In this document: positions 23,123 through 34,999 of the stretch, in pieces
Numbering within the stretch: position 1 is the stretch's first letter
How the letters are laid out: the number at the start of each line of letters is the position of its first letter
Assembly (NCBI GenBank): GCA_031772625.1
Contig: CM062820.1
Location: 316,170,783 to 316,234,782, forward strand
DNA length: 64,000 nucleotides
Reading direction: 5' to 3'
Source of the DNA: Pinus tabuliformis
Taxonomy: Eukaryota > Streptophyta > Pinopsida > Pinales > Pinaceae
Position numbers and translations under genes: made by a program
Notes under the pieces: generated by a model
What the model was told of the DNA's origin: nothing
What the model saw: only the letters and a program-made list of their open reading frames with translations
The model's database searches: none

Positions 23123-23700
23123 ATTCTTCAGCTGTGCGTGGATCTACTAAACTCCTAGGTTAGGATCTTGCATAGAGATCTCATGTAGTCTAATGGCAAT
23201 CTCCAAGGTCTCTGCCTGAGTTGTTATCTTCTACTGCAACATCGCACTCCTTAAGTGTGGTAGTAGAAAAGCCACAAACCACTCATGATGTTGTCCATCT
23301 GTCAAATTCATGTTAGCTTTGTGGATCGTACATTTTAGCCTCTGATCTAGTTCCCAAGGCGTCTCACCCAGTAGCATCATGATCTCTTTGAAATCCAACA
23401 ATCAACTGTGCTTCAAATTTAGGCCTGTTAAATTCCCTATTCAGTGCTGCTTGGATGTCCGCTACTCTAGCATTCAGATTATCGTTATAGTACTTAATAT
23501 ACCAAGTTAGCGCGCGATCTTGCAGAGCACTAACCAATGTTGCCTTCTTTATGTGATCATCTGTAACACCTTGAGCTTCCCATACAACCCTTAAAACGAA
23601 CTAGAATTGGTTTGGATCCTCATTTCCCAAGCCTTTGAACAAAGGCAACTTCACTGTCTTTGTCATACTAAATCGCGGTGGTGGTGGAGGTGGTATGGGT
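23123..23700 (-). pseudogene. Element B gag core (retrotransposon gag domain)
   Basis: The minus strand reads LPLFKGLGNEDPNQF, then ATLVSALQDRALTWYIKY, and further on KEIMMLLGETPWELDQRL. This is the order of the plant retrotransposon gag domain, with the diagnostic Trp-Tyr pair. A few stops interrupt it. A Gly/Pro-rich stretch (23680-23760) lies on its amino side. Confidence 0.72.
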
Positions 23701-24007
23701 GAAGTTGGAGGTGATGGCAGTGAAGACGGAGGTGGTGTGGGCAGAGGTGGTATTTGCGGAAATCCTTGTCTTATCAACTGAATAGCACTTTGCAGACAGA
23801 CCTTTGCTATCCTTTCTTCGTCCCTTCACGGTGGTGAAATCAAGGGGCTATACTCCAAACCCTTATTTCCTTCGTTTTTGTAACTTTTTCCGATTCATGT
23901 AGTCCCAAACATCAAGGTAGCTACATAACCCATTTTTTGCACAACAACATTTTAATCCAAGTATTCAAAGATTTAACGTACTTACCTCCCGGTCCTTTGA
24001 AAAAGTG

Positions 24008-24409
24008 TCACCCTATCTCGCTATAGCTAAATGAGGTATCGACTGCGTATTCAGTAACAAATCCTCCTATGATACGATTGAGCCAATGACCAACAGTGCA
24101 CGTGATCTTATCCTCCGATGCTTCCAACCTTCGCACTAGATCTGGGGTCCACACAATAGGACCGTTAAGTTTCCACCTTCCTTGGCTATCTGATAGCTTC
24201 GCGATCCACTCATATAGCTCAGTAGGGAAAGAGGCGAAAAAGATTTCGTGGATCTCCATATACAGGAATTGGTCCAACCACTGTTCTTTTGACAATTGTG
24301 GGTTTCTGTTTTCTTGTGCCGTGAACTCGTGAATCCTTTTGTCCAACCAGCCTTCGATTTCTTTCATAGTTAGATTCCAGTGATACGACATCACACATCT
24401 CTCATGCAA
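24008..24409 (-). CDS. Element B gag amino-terminal ORF
   Basis: An open 133-residue frame starts with Met at 24409, 26 bases inside the 5' LTR border and just past the PBS, the usual place for the first gag codon. It has Trp-rich segments (KEQWLDQFLYMEIHEIFF, GRWKLNGPIVWTPDLVRR) but no catalytic motif. It is the longest uninterrupted piece of the element B polyprotein and is continuous in sense with the gag core downstream. Confidence 0.6.
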   Translation of the reverse strand: MHERCVMSYHWNLTMKEIEGWLDKRIHEFTAQENRNPQLSKEQWLDQFLYMEIHEIFFASFPTELYEWIAKLSDSQGRWKLNGPIVWTPDLVRRLEASEDKITCTVGHWLNRIIGGFVTEYAVDTSFSYSEIG

Positions 24410-24415
24410 ATTCTT

Positions 24416-24433
24416 GTCCCGGCAACGGAACCA
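24416..24433 (-). promoter_or_regulatory. Element B primer-binding site
   Basis: On the minus strand TGGTTCCGTTGCCGGGAC follows the LTR end by two bases. It resembles the TGG...CGTTGCCGGGGA class of plant retroelement PBS. The exact tRNA is not assigned. Confidence 0.6.
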
Positions 24434-24435
24434 TT

Positions 24436-25400
24436 TGTTGGCTTGTGGGGGCCTGACCCAGGTTCAACGTTAGTTAGCGAAATAAATCCCTACACTATTG
24501 GGCCTTTCGACATCAGCCTGTGGAGCGTGGACTGAAGTCTCACCTGAAGCAGTATGGGGGGATGCTGGAACCAATTTCCCGCACCCTTGAGATGGATGTG
24601 ATGTCAGTTTATCTCGGCTATATTGCCTGCACGCATGTTGCTTAGCCCTCAATTCCACCTTTTAGTACCTTTGCGGAAGGATACAATCGACTTTCATGCA
24701 GCCCTAACCAGGGGCTAATATACTTTTGTGTTGCTAGGGTAGTGAGCTGTGATATTTCCCAAACTACGCTACGTATCTTACTTGTCTTATTAACATATCT
24801 TAGTTAGCTTCACGTAAACAGATGTTCTTACTTGCATTCACTTAACCAATACATTTACATATAGTCTCGCATCATATAAGTATTATCAGTGAAATTCATA
24901 CTCAACATAACAAGATGCATAAACAAGAAATAAATACGCAGAAATTGTAGAATACTTCTCTTTATTGATAATTTTGAACAATTACAGACTCGACCCACCC
25001 TGCGCACTCAGCTACAGGGGTCCGCGCACTCGGCTGCAGACTTCTAGGCCCTTGTGCACTCAGTTGCAGAGCCTCTACCTACGCTACGACCCAAAACTTA
25101 AACTTTTACTTAGATCTATCTCTCCTACCTCATATCTTGCTTGATTCCATTATTCAGTTATCTGCTCTGACTACTTAGAGCTTAGCTCTATTTATACAAT
25201 CACATGGTCCGCGGACCGTGGGTAGATCTTCTACAGCCGACATTACATTTTCGAAGTAAGGGCGAACAAACCTATGACTCTTTAACATATATGCGCTCTG
25301 TGACCACAAAATGCGGAGTATTTACATTTGGATTACAATATTGGACCAAAATCTGGGCTTTAAGCCCCAAAACTACCCTTGGGGGATCCCACGCCCAACA
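24436..25400 (-). repeat. Element B 5' LTR
   Basis: TG...CA ends, paired with 13818-14781. On the minus strand a TATAAATAGAG box is at 25196-25186 and AATAAA near 24963, so promoter and polyadenylation signals are in the expected order for a minus-strand element. Confidence 0.9.
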
Positions 25401-25539
25401 ACTACCACTCAGATAATCCCTCTGCAAGGAATTAACATAAACCTCCTACCACCTCCCTTGCTCAACATGGTTGTCCCAGGATTTCTCCTATGTATGCTCC
25501 ATTGGACTTTCCAAAACCCTTGAATGGTATGCTGCAAGA

Positions 25540-26476
25540 CTACCTTAAGCTCTTACTAAGATTCACAAGAGAAGATGACATTTCAGCACAATGACATATA
25601 TAATTTTTCTATGCATTTGCTGAACAGATTCATGTGAAACACCTAGATGTGGTGTTAAGACTTTTTGTTCAGTATCTAGATGGGGAAGTCAGGAAATGGT
25701 TTAAGGCCCTACCTAATGTTTCAATCTCTACCTGGGAGGAACTAGAGAATTCTTTCATGCAAAAATGAGGGGAGAAGAGGGACCATGGGTATATCCTCAC
25801 TGAATTTAATGCCATGAGGAAAAAACATAATGTAGATGTGTCTAAATTCATAAAGAGGTTTAACAAATTGTATAATAGTCTTCCTACTGAATTCAAACCT
25901 CCATAAGTTACTGCTAATATGGTTTTTTGGGGGATTTTGAGCCTGATTTTAGTTTCACTCTCAAAGAAAGGAAGTCTCACTCCTTGGACGGGATCCAAAT
26001 AGATGCTTTAGAAGTTGAGGCAAATTTTACCTCTACTGGGAAGTGGAGAGATAGAATTGATCATGGAGATAGGAGAAAAGGAAAGGAGGAAGCCAATTCT
26101 CAAACCAAGGAAAGGAAACTTCATAGTAGAGGCTCGATGAAATGAATAAATTGATAATAAACCTGTCTAACAAGATGGTGAAACCGGAATTGGAGAACAA
26201 GAACCCTCCTAGACAAAACCAACTAGCTCCTAACCGAAGTTACAATCCTTAGTATAGGATACCCCCCTTCTAGCTCTTACAGAGGGAAAGAAAAGATCAA
26301 CAAGATCCCAATAAGACACCATTATCCTTAGAGGATGATCCAAAGGAGCATGCCAAAGAAACTATGGAAGTTCAGGAAAACCAATTCTCTCCTTTTTCTG
26401 ATGTGGAATATGAAACTGAAGCACATGAGGAAGGAGGGGATGATTTGGAATCACCACTAGATGATGGTGAGATTGA
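25540..26476 (+). pseudogene. Orphan Ty3/gypsy gag fragment
   Basis: The plus strand reads FTREDDISA, then HLDVVLRLFVQYLDGEVRKW, then FKALPNVSISTWEELENSF and DVSKFIKRFNKLYNSLP, a typical plant gypsy gag domain with several stops. An acidic tail (26364-26500) follows. The fragment runs straight into the truncated LTR of element C, so it belongs to a different, older element. No LTR of its own was found. Confidence 0.7.
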
Positions 26477-27209
26477 CATGGTTTCAATTCTAATTATTTG
26501 TTGGTTATATGCTAGTTATATGATGTATGTTATTTATGGATATTGTCATGATTTGTTAAGTTGTTGAATGGTTGATGAATATATGGACTAACAAGTGTTG
26601 TTGCATCTAGCTAGAGAGGGTTTAGAGCCTTCTTAGTGATTCTCAAATGAATACTATCAGTTTATGATTAGATATGCATTCATGACCTGTAGCTTACATG
26701 TTTTCCATATGTTTGATGAAATATTTGTTATGGATTAGGAAGTCTAGATCAAGTTCTCACTTCAAGTTTGAATGTTTGGCAATGTAATCATGTAAATTAT
26801 GATTCTGGAAAGTTTCAGGAAATTTTGGGCAGTGGTTTGGAGGATGGCTTGAAAAGGTGGCATATATACTAAAAATGCATGCTCAAAACTGAAAGATTTA
26901 GGCCATAATCCCACGGAAGGAGTCTTGTGTATGTAGTTGGAGGCTTATAACCACATCTTTGCCTTCTTATGTGTGTGGTTGGGGTACTAGGTCAGAGAAG
27001 AAAGGTTCTCTCTTAGGGATTGATCACCTAGGGTGGTTTCTTATCTCCTAAGTGATTTGTAGTCCCTGTGGGATGCTAGTATGTGTTCAATTTCTAGGCC
27101 CCACTTCCTTAAGTAGAACTTGGAGGTCAGGTCATGTCATAGTGACACTCATCTCATGTTTACCCTAGCGAGCTTGTGAAATTGGGTAAATGTGGGAGGG
27201 GCGGTTACA
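26477..27209 (+). repeat. Element C 5' LTR, truncated
   Basis: It matches the last 740 bp or so of the 3' LTR (from about 33695) and ends GCGGTTACA before the PBS. The left 1.2 kb is missing. The junction falls at a short match, GACATGGTTTCA versus GGCATGGTTTCT. Confidence 0.85.
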
Positions 27210-27212
27210 AAT

Positions 27213-27224
27213 TGGTATCAGAGC
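27213..27224 (+). promoter_or_regulatory. Element C primer-binding site (initiator tRNA-Met)
   Basis: TGGTATCAGAGC lies three bases after the LTR end: the standard PBS complementary to plant initiator tRNA-Met. Confidence 0.95.
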
Positions 27225-27529
27225 TTTCAAGTTCAAACACTAGGACTCGATGGGCTAGATGTGATTGTTATACGTGCATGTTAGTTGTCAATATGTTTGT
27301 TATACATGCATAATGATGGTCATTGTTGTAGTTTTATGTCATCATGATGATGTTGGTATGTTATGATGTTGATATTAATGATTTTAATTTGTTAGTGTCA
27401 TAATGTATATATATCGTGTTAATCTAGATTTATTGTGTAGATGAGATAGCCTCCCCTGAACTTCACTAAGGTATGATTTTTATTATGTTTATATTTGGTT
27501 TATCTAACATGACATGTTTGCAGGAAGTA

Positions 27530-28716
27530 GAAGATCAAAGATGATTAGTAGAATGGTGGATTACAGTTCATGTGACTCTCCTTGCATATTTGTTGAGCAA
27601 AAATGATATGATTATTCTCCTAATTTACTAGGCATGTTGAGAAGTCTAAAGGTAGAAATCAGAAGTTGTAAGGAAGATAATGACAAGATAATCTAGTCAC
27701 ATGAAAATCTTGCTAGAGCTTAGGAAAATCAAACAGAGGTCAAAGTAGTGATCCTTCAAAGCTTATCAGATTTGCAGAGACATGGACAATCGAGAATCAA
27801 TTATGGATAGGAGGAAAGGACAAATAGAGCATATGGTAGCAGGTCTCATGGGGGGCACAGGTCGAACATGGATGACATAGTCAGAGGTGGCATATGGATG
27901 GATACATATGACAAGAGAGGTAGTAGTTATGGGTTCTATTAGAGTTTAGGATCAAAGAGACATCATGGTCATTACCACTATCATCCTTATAGACAGAGTG
28001 AGAATCAGTACTTGATAGATGAGTTCAAGAAATCCAAACCTCCTACATTTGATGTAGAGATGAAGAAACCAGAATATGAACAAGCATGGATACTTGAGAT
28101 GAAGAATTTCTTCGAATTGCATGATTATATAGAGAATATGAAAGCCCTGATAGTTATTTTCGGTCTTAAGGGAAAATTGGATATCTAGTGGGAATATGTC
28201 AAGCGTGCCAGAGGCATCAAGATATATGAGTTAATTTGGAATGATTTTAAAAGACTCTTCTGAGAGAAGTACTTTTCAGAGAGATACTACGATTGAAAGG
28301 CTAAGGCGTTCAATGAGCTTAATATGGGATCTATGACAGATGAAGAGTATACGACCAAGTTTTTGGAGTTATTGAGTTATGTACCATATCTTAAGGATGA
28401 GAAGGCAAAGGTTCAAAGATTCATCAATGGGTTTCCTTTAACATTTAAAGATTGGATTGAGAATGATGAACCTCAGTCAATGGAGGAAGTTATTGGAAAG
28501 TTTAAGCATTACCATGAGCAATCTAAGTGTGAATTTGAGCCTACGCATGATTGGAAAGGGAATGAAAAGAATAAAGGAATGTGGGATAATAAATGAGGGA
28601 TACCTCAGGATGTAGGTAACAAGGAGAATGTAACATTTTACAAGAAGTTCAATGCAATTAACAAAGGACATGGGTCACAGCCCGAGGAGAAAAACAAAGG
28701 TGATGGTAGGAAGCCT
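27530..28716 (+). pseudogene. Element C gag
   Basis: Degenerate frame; the open part is 28324-28596. It reads MTDEEYTTKFLELLSYVPYL, then FINGFPLTFKDWIENDEPQS and FKHYHEQSK, the carboxy-terminal half of a chromovirus gag domain. The amino half (28000-28300) shows PPTFDVEMKKPEYEQAWI-like coding with stops. A CCHC knuckle follows at the start of the next segment. Confidence 0.75.
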
Positions 28717-29271
28717 TTGCAATGTTGGACTTGTGGTGGAAAGCATCACAAGAGAGATTGTCCACAACATCAGGGTGGAAGACCTCATATTTACAATGCT
28801 CAAGAGACACAAATAGTTGGATATGTTGTACAAAGTATTCCTTGGATTTATGCAATAGTAGATATTAATCGGAGAGTTGTTCACCAGGCATCTATTATCG
28901 AGATGGAAGGTAATCTTTGTGATAAAGTTACTTTTATTTTGATTGATCATGGATCTAACTATACGTATATTAGTCCTGACCTGCTAAATAAGTGTGTCTT
29001 GAATAAAGAAGTGCACGTGGAATCTTGGTTGGTGCAATTGGCTACAAGGACCAAGAAAATATTTCATCATTCAGTGATAGTTCATGAATTTGAGCTAAAT
29101 GGTATGTCTACATTAGCGCATCTAAATGTTCTTCCTTTGGGATCATACAACATTCTTTTGGGCATGGATTGGTTGATCATTCACAAGACTAAGGCATATT
29201 GTTATGATAAGGCTATTGAGTTCTTGGATAATGATGGGGAATCTTGGAGGGAAAGAAGAAGCCTACATTAG
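28717..29271 (+). pseudogene. Element C zinc knuckle and protease
   Basis: The open 184-residue frame begins with CWTCGGKHHKRDC, a CCHC knuckle that packages RNA. It then shows the retropepsin region FILIDHGSNYTYISPDLL and the second motif NILLGMDWL. The catalytic D-S-G is D-H-G here. It fuses into the start of RT after 29271. Confidence 0.82.
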
Positions 29272-29479
29272 TGAGAATGGTTACAACTATGCACGAAAAG
29301 CATAGTTGTAGGAAAGGATGTGTATTATTTGTAGTTCATATTTCCAGTGACAAAGGGAAGGATGTTGAGGATTATGAAGTCTTAAAGAGGCATCTTATTT
29401 TTAAACAACTTTGGGATGTGTTTCCTGCAGAAATTTCAAAGTTTCCTCCTCATAGGGAAGTGGAATTTTATATTTAGTT

Positions 29480-30240
29480 GATTCTGGGAGCAGCATCAAC
29501 ATCAGAGGCACCTTACATAATGAGTACTCCAGAGTTGGTGGAATTGAAGTTGCAACTTAAGGAAATGCTTGATAAATGATACATAAGGCCAAGTGTGTCA
29601 CCTTAGGGTGCACCAATGTTGCTTGTAAAGAAGAAGGATGGTACTCCTAGGTTATGCATTGATTACAGGCAGTTGAACAAGTTGACTATTAAGAAAAGGT
29701 ATCCTTTGTTGTGGATCGATGATTTATTTGATTAGTGAAGGGAGTAGTAGCGTTCGCAAATATTAACTTGATATCAAGATATCATCAGGTATGAATCAAA
29801 GAAGAGGACATCTACAAGACAACATTTTGTACCAGGTATGGGCATTATGAGTTTTTGGTGGTTCCATTTGGTCTTACTAATGCTCTAGATATTTTCATGT
29901 GTTTGATGAATAGTGCATTGCGTCCTTATCTGGAAGTTTGTGATAGTGTTCATTGATGATATATTGATATATTCTAAGAATCAGGAAGAGTATGTAGAGC
30001 ACCTAGTAGCAATGTTGAAATTATTAAGAGAGCATCATTTGTATGCCAATCTTAGAAAGTGTAGTTTCTTTCAGACAAAATTTCATTACTTGGGACATGT
30101 TGTTTCCAAGTAAGGTATAACAATGGACACGAAAAATATTAAGGATATGGAGTGGAAAACTCCAAGGACTGTGGATGAGGTCAGATCATTCATGGGACTA
30201 GTAGGCTATTACAAGAGGTTCATCAAGAACTTCTCATGGA
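29480..30240 (+). pseudogene. Element C reverse transcriptase
   Basis: RT blocks appear in order. Fingers: [20 protein letters not shown] followed by [14 protein letters not shown]. The palm follows, with the catalytic pair in [14 protein letters not shown] (29940-29980), then HHLYANLRKCSFF and FHYLGHVVS. Interruptions lie between 29735 and 29910. Only the FIDD-to-connection piece (29913-30113) is open. Confidence 0.85.
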
Positions 30241-30730
30241 TTTCCTATCCTATTACATGTAGATAAAAGGGAATAATTTTGAATGGAATGAGGAGCGTGC
30301 AACTAGTTTTGAGTAGTTGAATCATTTTCTTATGAATGCTCTGACTTTGAATATTGAAGATGTTGACAAATAGTTTGTGGTATATATAGATGCTTGCAAG
30401 AATGGACTTTGTGGAGTATTGATGTAGGAAGGACAAGTGGTATATTATGAGTCAAGGAAGTTGAATAAGTAAGAGCAGAACTAAGTGACTCATGATCTCG
30501 AGTTGGAAACTATCATTCATGCATAGAATATGTGGAGACATTATCTTCTTGGGAGGAGATTCATCTTGATGAGTGATCATAGTGGACTAAGGTTCTTATT
30601 TGACCAACCCAATCTGAATGCTAGACAAGCTAGATGGTTGGCTACCCTCAATGAGTTCAACTTTGAGTCAATTACATTAAGGGTAAGGAGAAAAGGGTTG
30701 TAGATTCTCTCTGTAGGAGAGTGTAGCTGA
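30241..30730 (+). pseudogene. Element C RNase H
   Basis: Readable pieces include FVVYIDACKNGLCGVL (first acidic residue), VVYYESRKLNK, DLELETIIHA and WRHYLLGRRFILMSDHSGL, the order of gypsy RNase H. At least six stops interrupt it. The enzyme would remove template RNA during reverse transcription. Confidence 0.75.
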
Positions 30731-30779
30731 ATCATATTGTAGTAGTAAGTTCTTATGGGACATACTTGTAGGAGAAAAT

Positions 30780-32210
30780 ATTACAAGAAGGACAACATGA
30801 TCATAGGTACTAGCAGTTGATGCATGGGTTACATCAGCAAGGCGTAGGTGACAGGGATGAGGAGTATCACCTCATGGCAGATGGCTTGGTGAGATTCAGG
30901 AACAAGATTTATGTGTTGGATAGCAATGAGATCAACAAACTTAGCTTAATGGATTTTCATGTCAAACCATATTAAGGTCACCCAGGATATCAGAGGACAT
31001 TGACAGCAATTAAGAAATTATATCACTAGCCAAACTTGAAGAAAGAGATTGGTGAGCTTGTTGCGAGATGTTTCGACTGTCAGTAGGTGAAATAATAGTG
31101 AAAGCATACAGGTGGTTTATTACAACCTATTATGATTCCAGAGTGGAAATGGGAGTTCATTTCAATGGACTTCATTACAGGTTTTTCAAGGACATCGAAG
31201 CAACATGATTTCATCATGGTTGTGGTTGACAAGTTAAGTAAGGTTGCTTACTTCATTGCAGTTAATTCTATGAATTTATCTAGTGAGGTAACTCAAATCT
31301 TCATTAGGGAGATAGGGATATTGTATGGTGTTCCCAAGAATATTATATCAGATAGAGATTCCAAGTTCACTTCCACGTTCTGGAAGGAGTTGTTTGCAGG
31401 CTTTGAGACAAATTTAGCTTTCAGTACAACTTATCATCCAAACAGATGGATAGACAGAGAGGGTCAATATGATTATTGAATACATGTTGAGGATGTATGT
31501 CATGTATCAATAGAGGAAGTGGGAAGAGTATCTCCCACTGGTAGAGTTTGCATACAACAATGATCATCATAAATCCTTGAAGATGAGTCCATTTGAGGTT
31601 ATTTATGGGTGGAGTTGTAATACTCTTGTCAATTGGAGTGATCCAGTGAATAGGGTATTATTTTGATTTGATATGTTGGATGAGATGGAACAGGAGATGC
31701 AATTTATTAAAAGGAATTTAAAGGAAACACAGGACATGTAGAAGAGTTATGCAGATTAGAATAGAGCATTCAAGGAGTTTTAGGTTGGGGAGCATGTGTA
31801 CTTGTGCGTCAAGCCCAAGAGGAGATATTTGAGGATTGGATCATGTGCCAAGATGGCACGTCGTTATTGTGGGACTTTTGATATCCTTGAGAGGATTAGA
31901 CTAGTGGCCTACAAAATTGCACCATCACCAACAATGAAAGTCCATGATGTTTTCCATGTTTCATTACTTAAGAAGTATGTCGAGGATGATGATCATGTGA
32001 TTGATTGGTTTGCATTGCAAGTGGAGCCATAGGGAGAATTCTAGCTAGAACCTCAGTGCATTTTGTAGCGGAAACAACTCATGCTTCGGAACCGAGCAAT
32101 CAAGTGAGTTAAAGTGCAGCGGAAGCACTTTGGGCTCAATGAAGCTACATGGGAGATGGATGATAATATGCAGGATATGTATTCTGCCTTATTTGTTGCT
32201 TGAGAATATG
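30780..32210 (+). pseudogene. Element C integrase with chromodomain-like tail
   Basis: A zinc-binding region precedes the catalytic core: FISMDFITGF (first Asp) and SDRDSKFTS (second Asp); the block with the Glu is broken by a frameshift after TTYHPN at 31440. The carboxy-terminal domain at 31796-32032 shows GTFDILERI and HDVFHVSLLKKYV. After a stop, EPQCIL, LRNRAIK, VKVQ and EATWEMDD at 32045-32200 match the chromodomain-like end of chromoviruses. Such tails target heterochromatin in related elements. Confidence 0.82.
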
Positions 32211-32473
32211 TTTTTGATTTATGATTTTTGGTTTATGTTTATGAATATTTTTATTATATAACTACAATGGGTTGTGTTATAAAGCTCCAATAAGAAGTGT
32301 GTTGTAAATATTTCATTGAGTTGTGTTATAAAGATCCAATAAGTAGTATGGTGTTCATGGTTTCAACAGTTTGGTATGGTGTAAATGTTGCATTGAGCTT
32401 GTTTATAAAGCTCCATGGGAAGCATGTGTTTGCTAGTTATAAACGTCATTGAACAATGAGGACGGTATTACCC

Positions 32474-32488
32474 CAAGGGGGAGGGGTT
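32474..32488 (+). promoter_or_regulatory. Element C polypurine tract
   Basis: AAGGGGGAGGGGTT lies directly against the TG of the 3' LTR: the plus-strand primer site. Confidence 0.88.
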
Positions 32489-34431
32489 TGTAACAACCCC
32501 TGGTTGATTTTCTATGTAAATAAAATAAAACCAAGATCATGGGACACATATTCCAAGACGAATGTTGGGAAAAACATTATAGTGAGTATCACTTGTGATT
32601 AATAATGGCTATGGAAATTGGCAAAGGAATTGGAAAAGGAAAAGTAGCAATAAATGGCATTTAATTTATGAAAATAAAGGAAAATAAGAGAAAAGGAAGA
32701 TGAAGGGACACATATTTGCATGCAAGGGGGATTAGAGGAAAAATGAAGGAAAATGAAAAAAATAAAGGCATCAATGATAAAAAGGCTCCAGAGAATCAGT
32801 TCATAATTTTTTGGTCAGTTTAACTTTTCTCTCTCATACTCTTGCACACTTAGAGAAGTCTTGGAGAATTCTTGGAGCTCTCTAGCATTCACTTGGATTT
32901 AATGAAAGAAGGAAAAGGAAAGCAGGGAGTGCAAGGAAACAGTTGGCTCAACAACTACAACTAGATTTATTTGCAGGTAACAGGTTGCATGCGTGATTCA
33001 CTTTCTCATTTATTGATGCATGGTATATGCATGTGATTCTTTGGTTGTGTGTTGTGATTGGCATGGAGATTTTCTTGGATTGATAATGGTTTTAGACTTG
33101 CCTTGTCATTTCCTGGATAGCCATGGTGTTGTGGGTTTTTTTCCACTTGTCATTTTTTTTATTGGTGCTCATGTTCCCTATGGTTGTTGGTTGGATCAAA
33201 TGCTCTAGAAGCCCTCGAATAGTTTGGGTTGAGTTACTAGTTCCTGGAGTCGTTGGTTGGGACAAACACTTTGGACCCCTTGGTGGGTTGAGTTACTACT
33301 CCGTGGAGACGCGGTTGGAACAGGTGCTCTAGGGCCCTGGAAGCTTGTGGGTTGAGTAACTAATTCTTGGAGCCCTAGATAACTTGGGTAGAGATTGATC
33401 TTTTTGATGTTAGTGATTTCCAAACTATAGAGGTGGAATCATTTTGAATGAGGGTTGAGGTGGTTTCACCTCTGGAAGCCCTGGTTTGGTTTTGTTTTGG
33501 TTTATTCCATGAGATACCACATTAATGCTTGGAATGTGGTGTGGGGGTGATTGGCTAAAACAGAGATTTGGTTCAACCCAACCTATAGTCGGGTGGTATG
33601 TGGAAGTCCTTGACTTGGTTGATATTTTCATATATTAATAAGAGTTATTTTCCTATTGTGATTTAGGAGCACTTGTGCGAGTTATCATGTTCACATTATG
33701 GCTGATTTGGCATGGTTTCTATGTTGGTTATTTAATGCTTATATGATGTACGTTATTTATGGCTCTTGTCATGATTTGTTAAGTTATCTAATGGTTGGTG
33801 AATATATGGACTAGCAAGTGTTGTTGCAGCTAGCTAGAGAGGTTTTAGAGACTTCTCGATGATTCTCAAATGAATACTATCAATTTATGATAAAATATGC
33901 ATTCATGACTTATAGCTTACATGTTTTCCATATGTTTGGCAAAATGTTTGTTATGGATTAGGTAGTCTAGGTCAAGTTCTTACATCAAGTTTGAATATTT
34001 GGCATTGATGTCATCTAAATTATGATTCTGGAAATTTTCAAGCAATTCTGGGTAGGGGTCTTGAGGATGGCCTGAATAGGTCACACAAGTCTCAGAACAA
34101 CATGCTCAGAACTGAAGAATTTAGTCATAACCGCATGGAAGGATGCTTGTGCATGCGGTTGGAGGCTTATAACCACACCCTTACCTTGTTGTCCATGTGG
34201 TTGGGGTTCTAGGTCAAATAAAAAGGGTTCCAACTCAGGGATTGCTCACCTTGAGTGGTTGTTCAACTTCTGAGTGGTTTGTAGTCCTTGTGGGATGCTA
34301 GTATGTGTTCAGTTTAAAGGCCCCACTTGCTTAAATGGAACTTGGAGGTTGGGTCATGTCATAGTGAAACTCATCTCATGTTTATCGTGGTGAGCTTGTG
34401 AAATTGGGTAAATGTGGGAAGGGTGGTTACA
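32489..34431 (+). repeat. Element C 3' LTR
   Basis: It runs from TGTAAC to GTTACA, a perfect 6-bp inverted terminus, over 1943 bp. Its last 740 bp match the truncated 5' LTR. It has no coding content. Confidence 0.9.
33180..33380 (+). repeat. Minisatellite of about 60-68 bp inside element C LTR
   Basis: Three imperfect units, each with GGTTGAGTTACTAGTTC-like and TGGAGTC-like segments and a GTTGGTTGG start. Confidence 0.7.
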
Positions 34432-34660
34432 TAATTTCTATTGAGATCATGTATTTTAACCAAGAGGTCATCTCTCTTTCACTTCATAGTTATAAATGAA
34501 ACCTATAAGACTTGAATAACATACCCATTAAAAATCAAACAAGCCCTAGCTAAAACATAAAATTAAATCTTAATAATTAATTTATTCAATTTCCTTCTTC
34601 CTCCCTTTTATACTCATGTTACCTTTAAGACTACGCTCTTATTTCTTCAGTTTTGTAGTG

Positions 34661-34665
34661 GTATG
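34661..34665. repeat. Target-site duplication GTATG, left
   Basis: Matches GTATG at 35000-35004, on the other side of the TRIM. Confidence 0.93.
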
Positions 34666-34999
34666 TGTTGGAGAACACAATTGTCGTTACACCAAAACCC
34701 GTAGGTGTTAGTAAACAGACACATCGCTAGATTTAAGCACATGCCACGAAACACACGGGGAGCGTTGACCTTCTACACCGCCATTAACGGGGAACCAACA
34801 ATCTCCCCCCCCCCAATGTGAGCCAGTGTGTTTCGAACTCGAGACCTCTGGCTCTGATACCAGTTGTTGGGAAACACGCTTGCCGTTACACCAAAACCCG
34901 TAGGTGTTAGTAAACAGACACATCGCTAGATTTAAGCACATGCCATGAAACACACGAGGAGCATTGACCTTCTACACTGTCATTAACGAGGAGCCAACA
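34666..34999 (-). mobile_element. Intact TRIM/SMART miniature LTR retrotransposon
   Basis: Only 334 bp: two 135-bp LTRs (34666-34800 and 34865-34999) flank 64 bp. That spacer holds, on the minus strand, the PBS TGGTATCAGAGC (34862-34851) and a G-rich purine tract (34816-34802). Target duplication GTATG flanks it. LTRs differ at about ten positions. There is no coding capacity, so it must be mobilised in trans. The homologous segment at about 35790 lacks the element and shows the uninterrupted target. Confidence 0.95.
34851..34862 (-). promoter_or_regulatory. TRIM primer-binding site (initiator tRNA-Met)
   Basis: Minus-strand TGGTATCAGAGC lies two bases from the right LTR: a perfect 12-base initiator-Met site. 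Confidence 0.95.

Larger units (their letters stand above)
13818..25400 (-). mobile_element. Ty3/gypsy LTR retrotransposon B, with nested A' element
   Basis: Two LTRs of 964-965 bp flank gag, protease and partial RT sequence on the minus strand. A PBS-like sequence lies inside the right LTR and a short purine tract inside the left one. RNase H and integrase are absent, so the element as seen could not integrate alone. It is split at 17701 by element A'. Flanking pentamers GCTAT (13813-13817) and ACTAC (25401-25405) agree at only three positions, so a target duplication is possible but decayed. Confidence 0.85.
26477..34431 (+). mobile_element. Chromovirus-type Ty3/gypsy retrotransposon C
   Basis: Truncated 5' LTR, initiator-Met PBS, gag, protease, RT, RNase H, integrase with a chromodomain-like tail, purine tract and a complete 1943-bp 3' LTR all lie in order on the plus strand. 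The coding region is full of stops, mostly TAG, and the LTRs have visibly diverged, so the insertion is old. The 5' end was lost at a junction with a foreign gag fragment, so no target duplication can be tested. Confidence 0.9.

Noticed and set aside
13813-25405. Perfect target duplication for element B
   Set aside because: The flanking pentamers GCTAT and ACTAC match at only three of five positions. It may be decayed, so no duplication is claimed.
34666-34999. Cassandra-type TRIM carrying a 5S RNA sequence
   Set aside because: I looked for the 5S internal promoter in the 135-bp LTRs and saw none.
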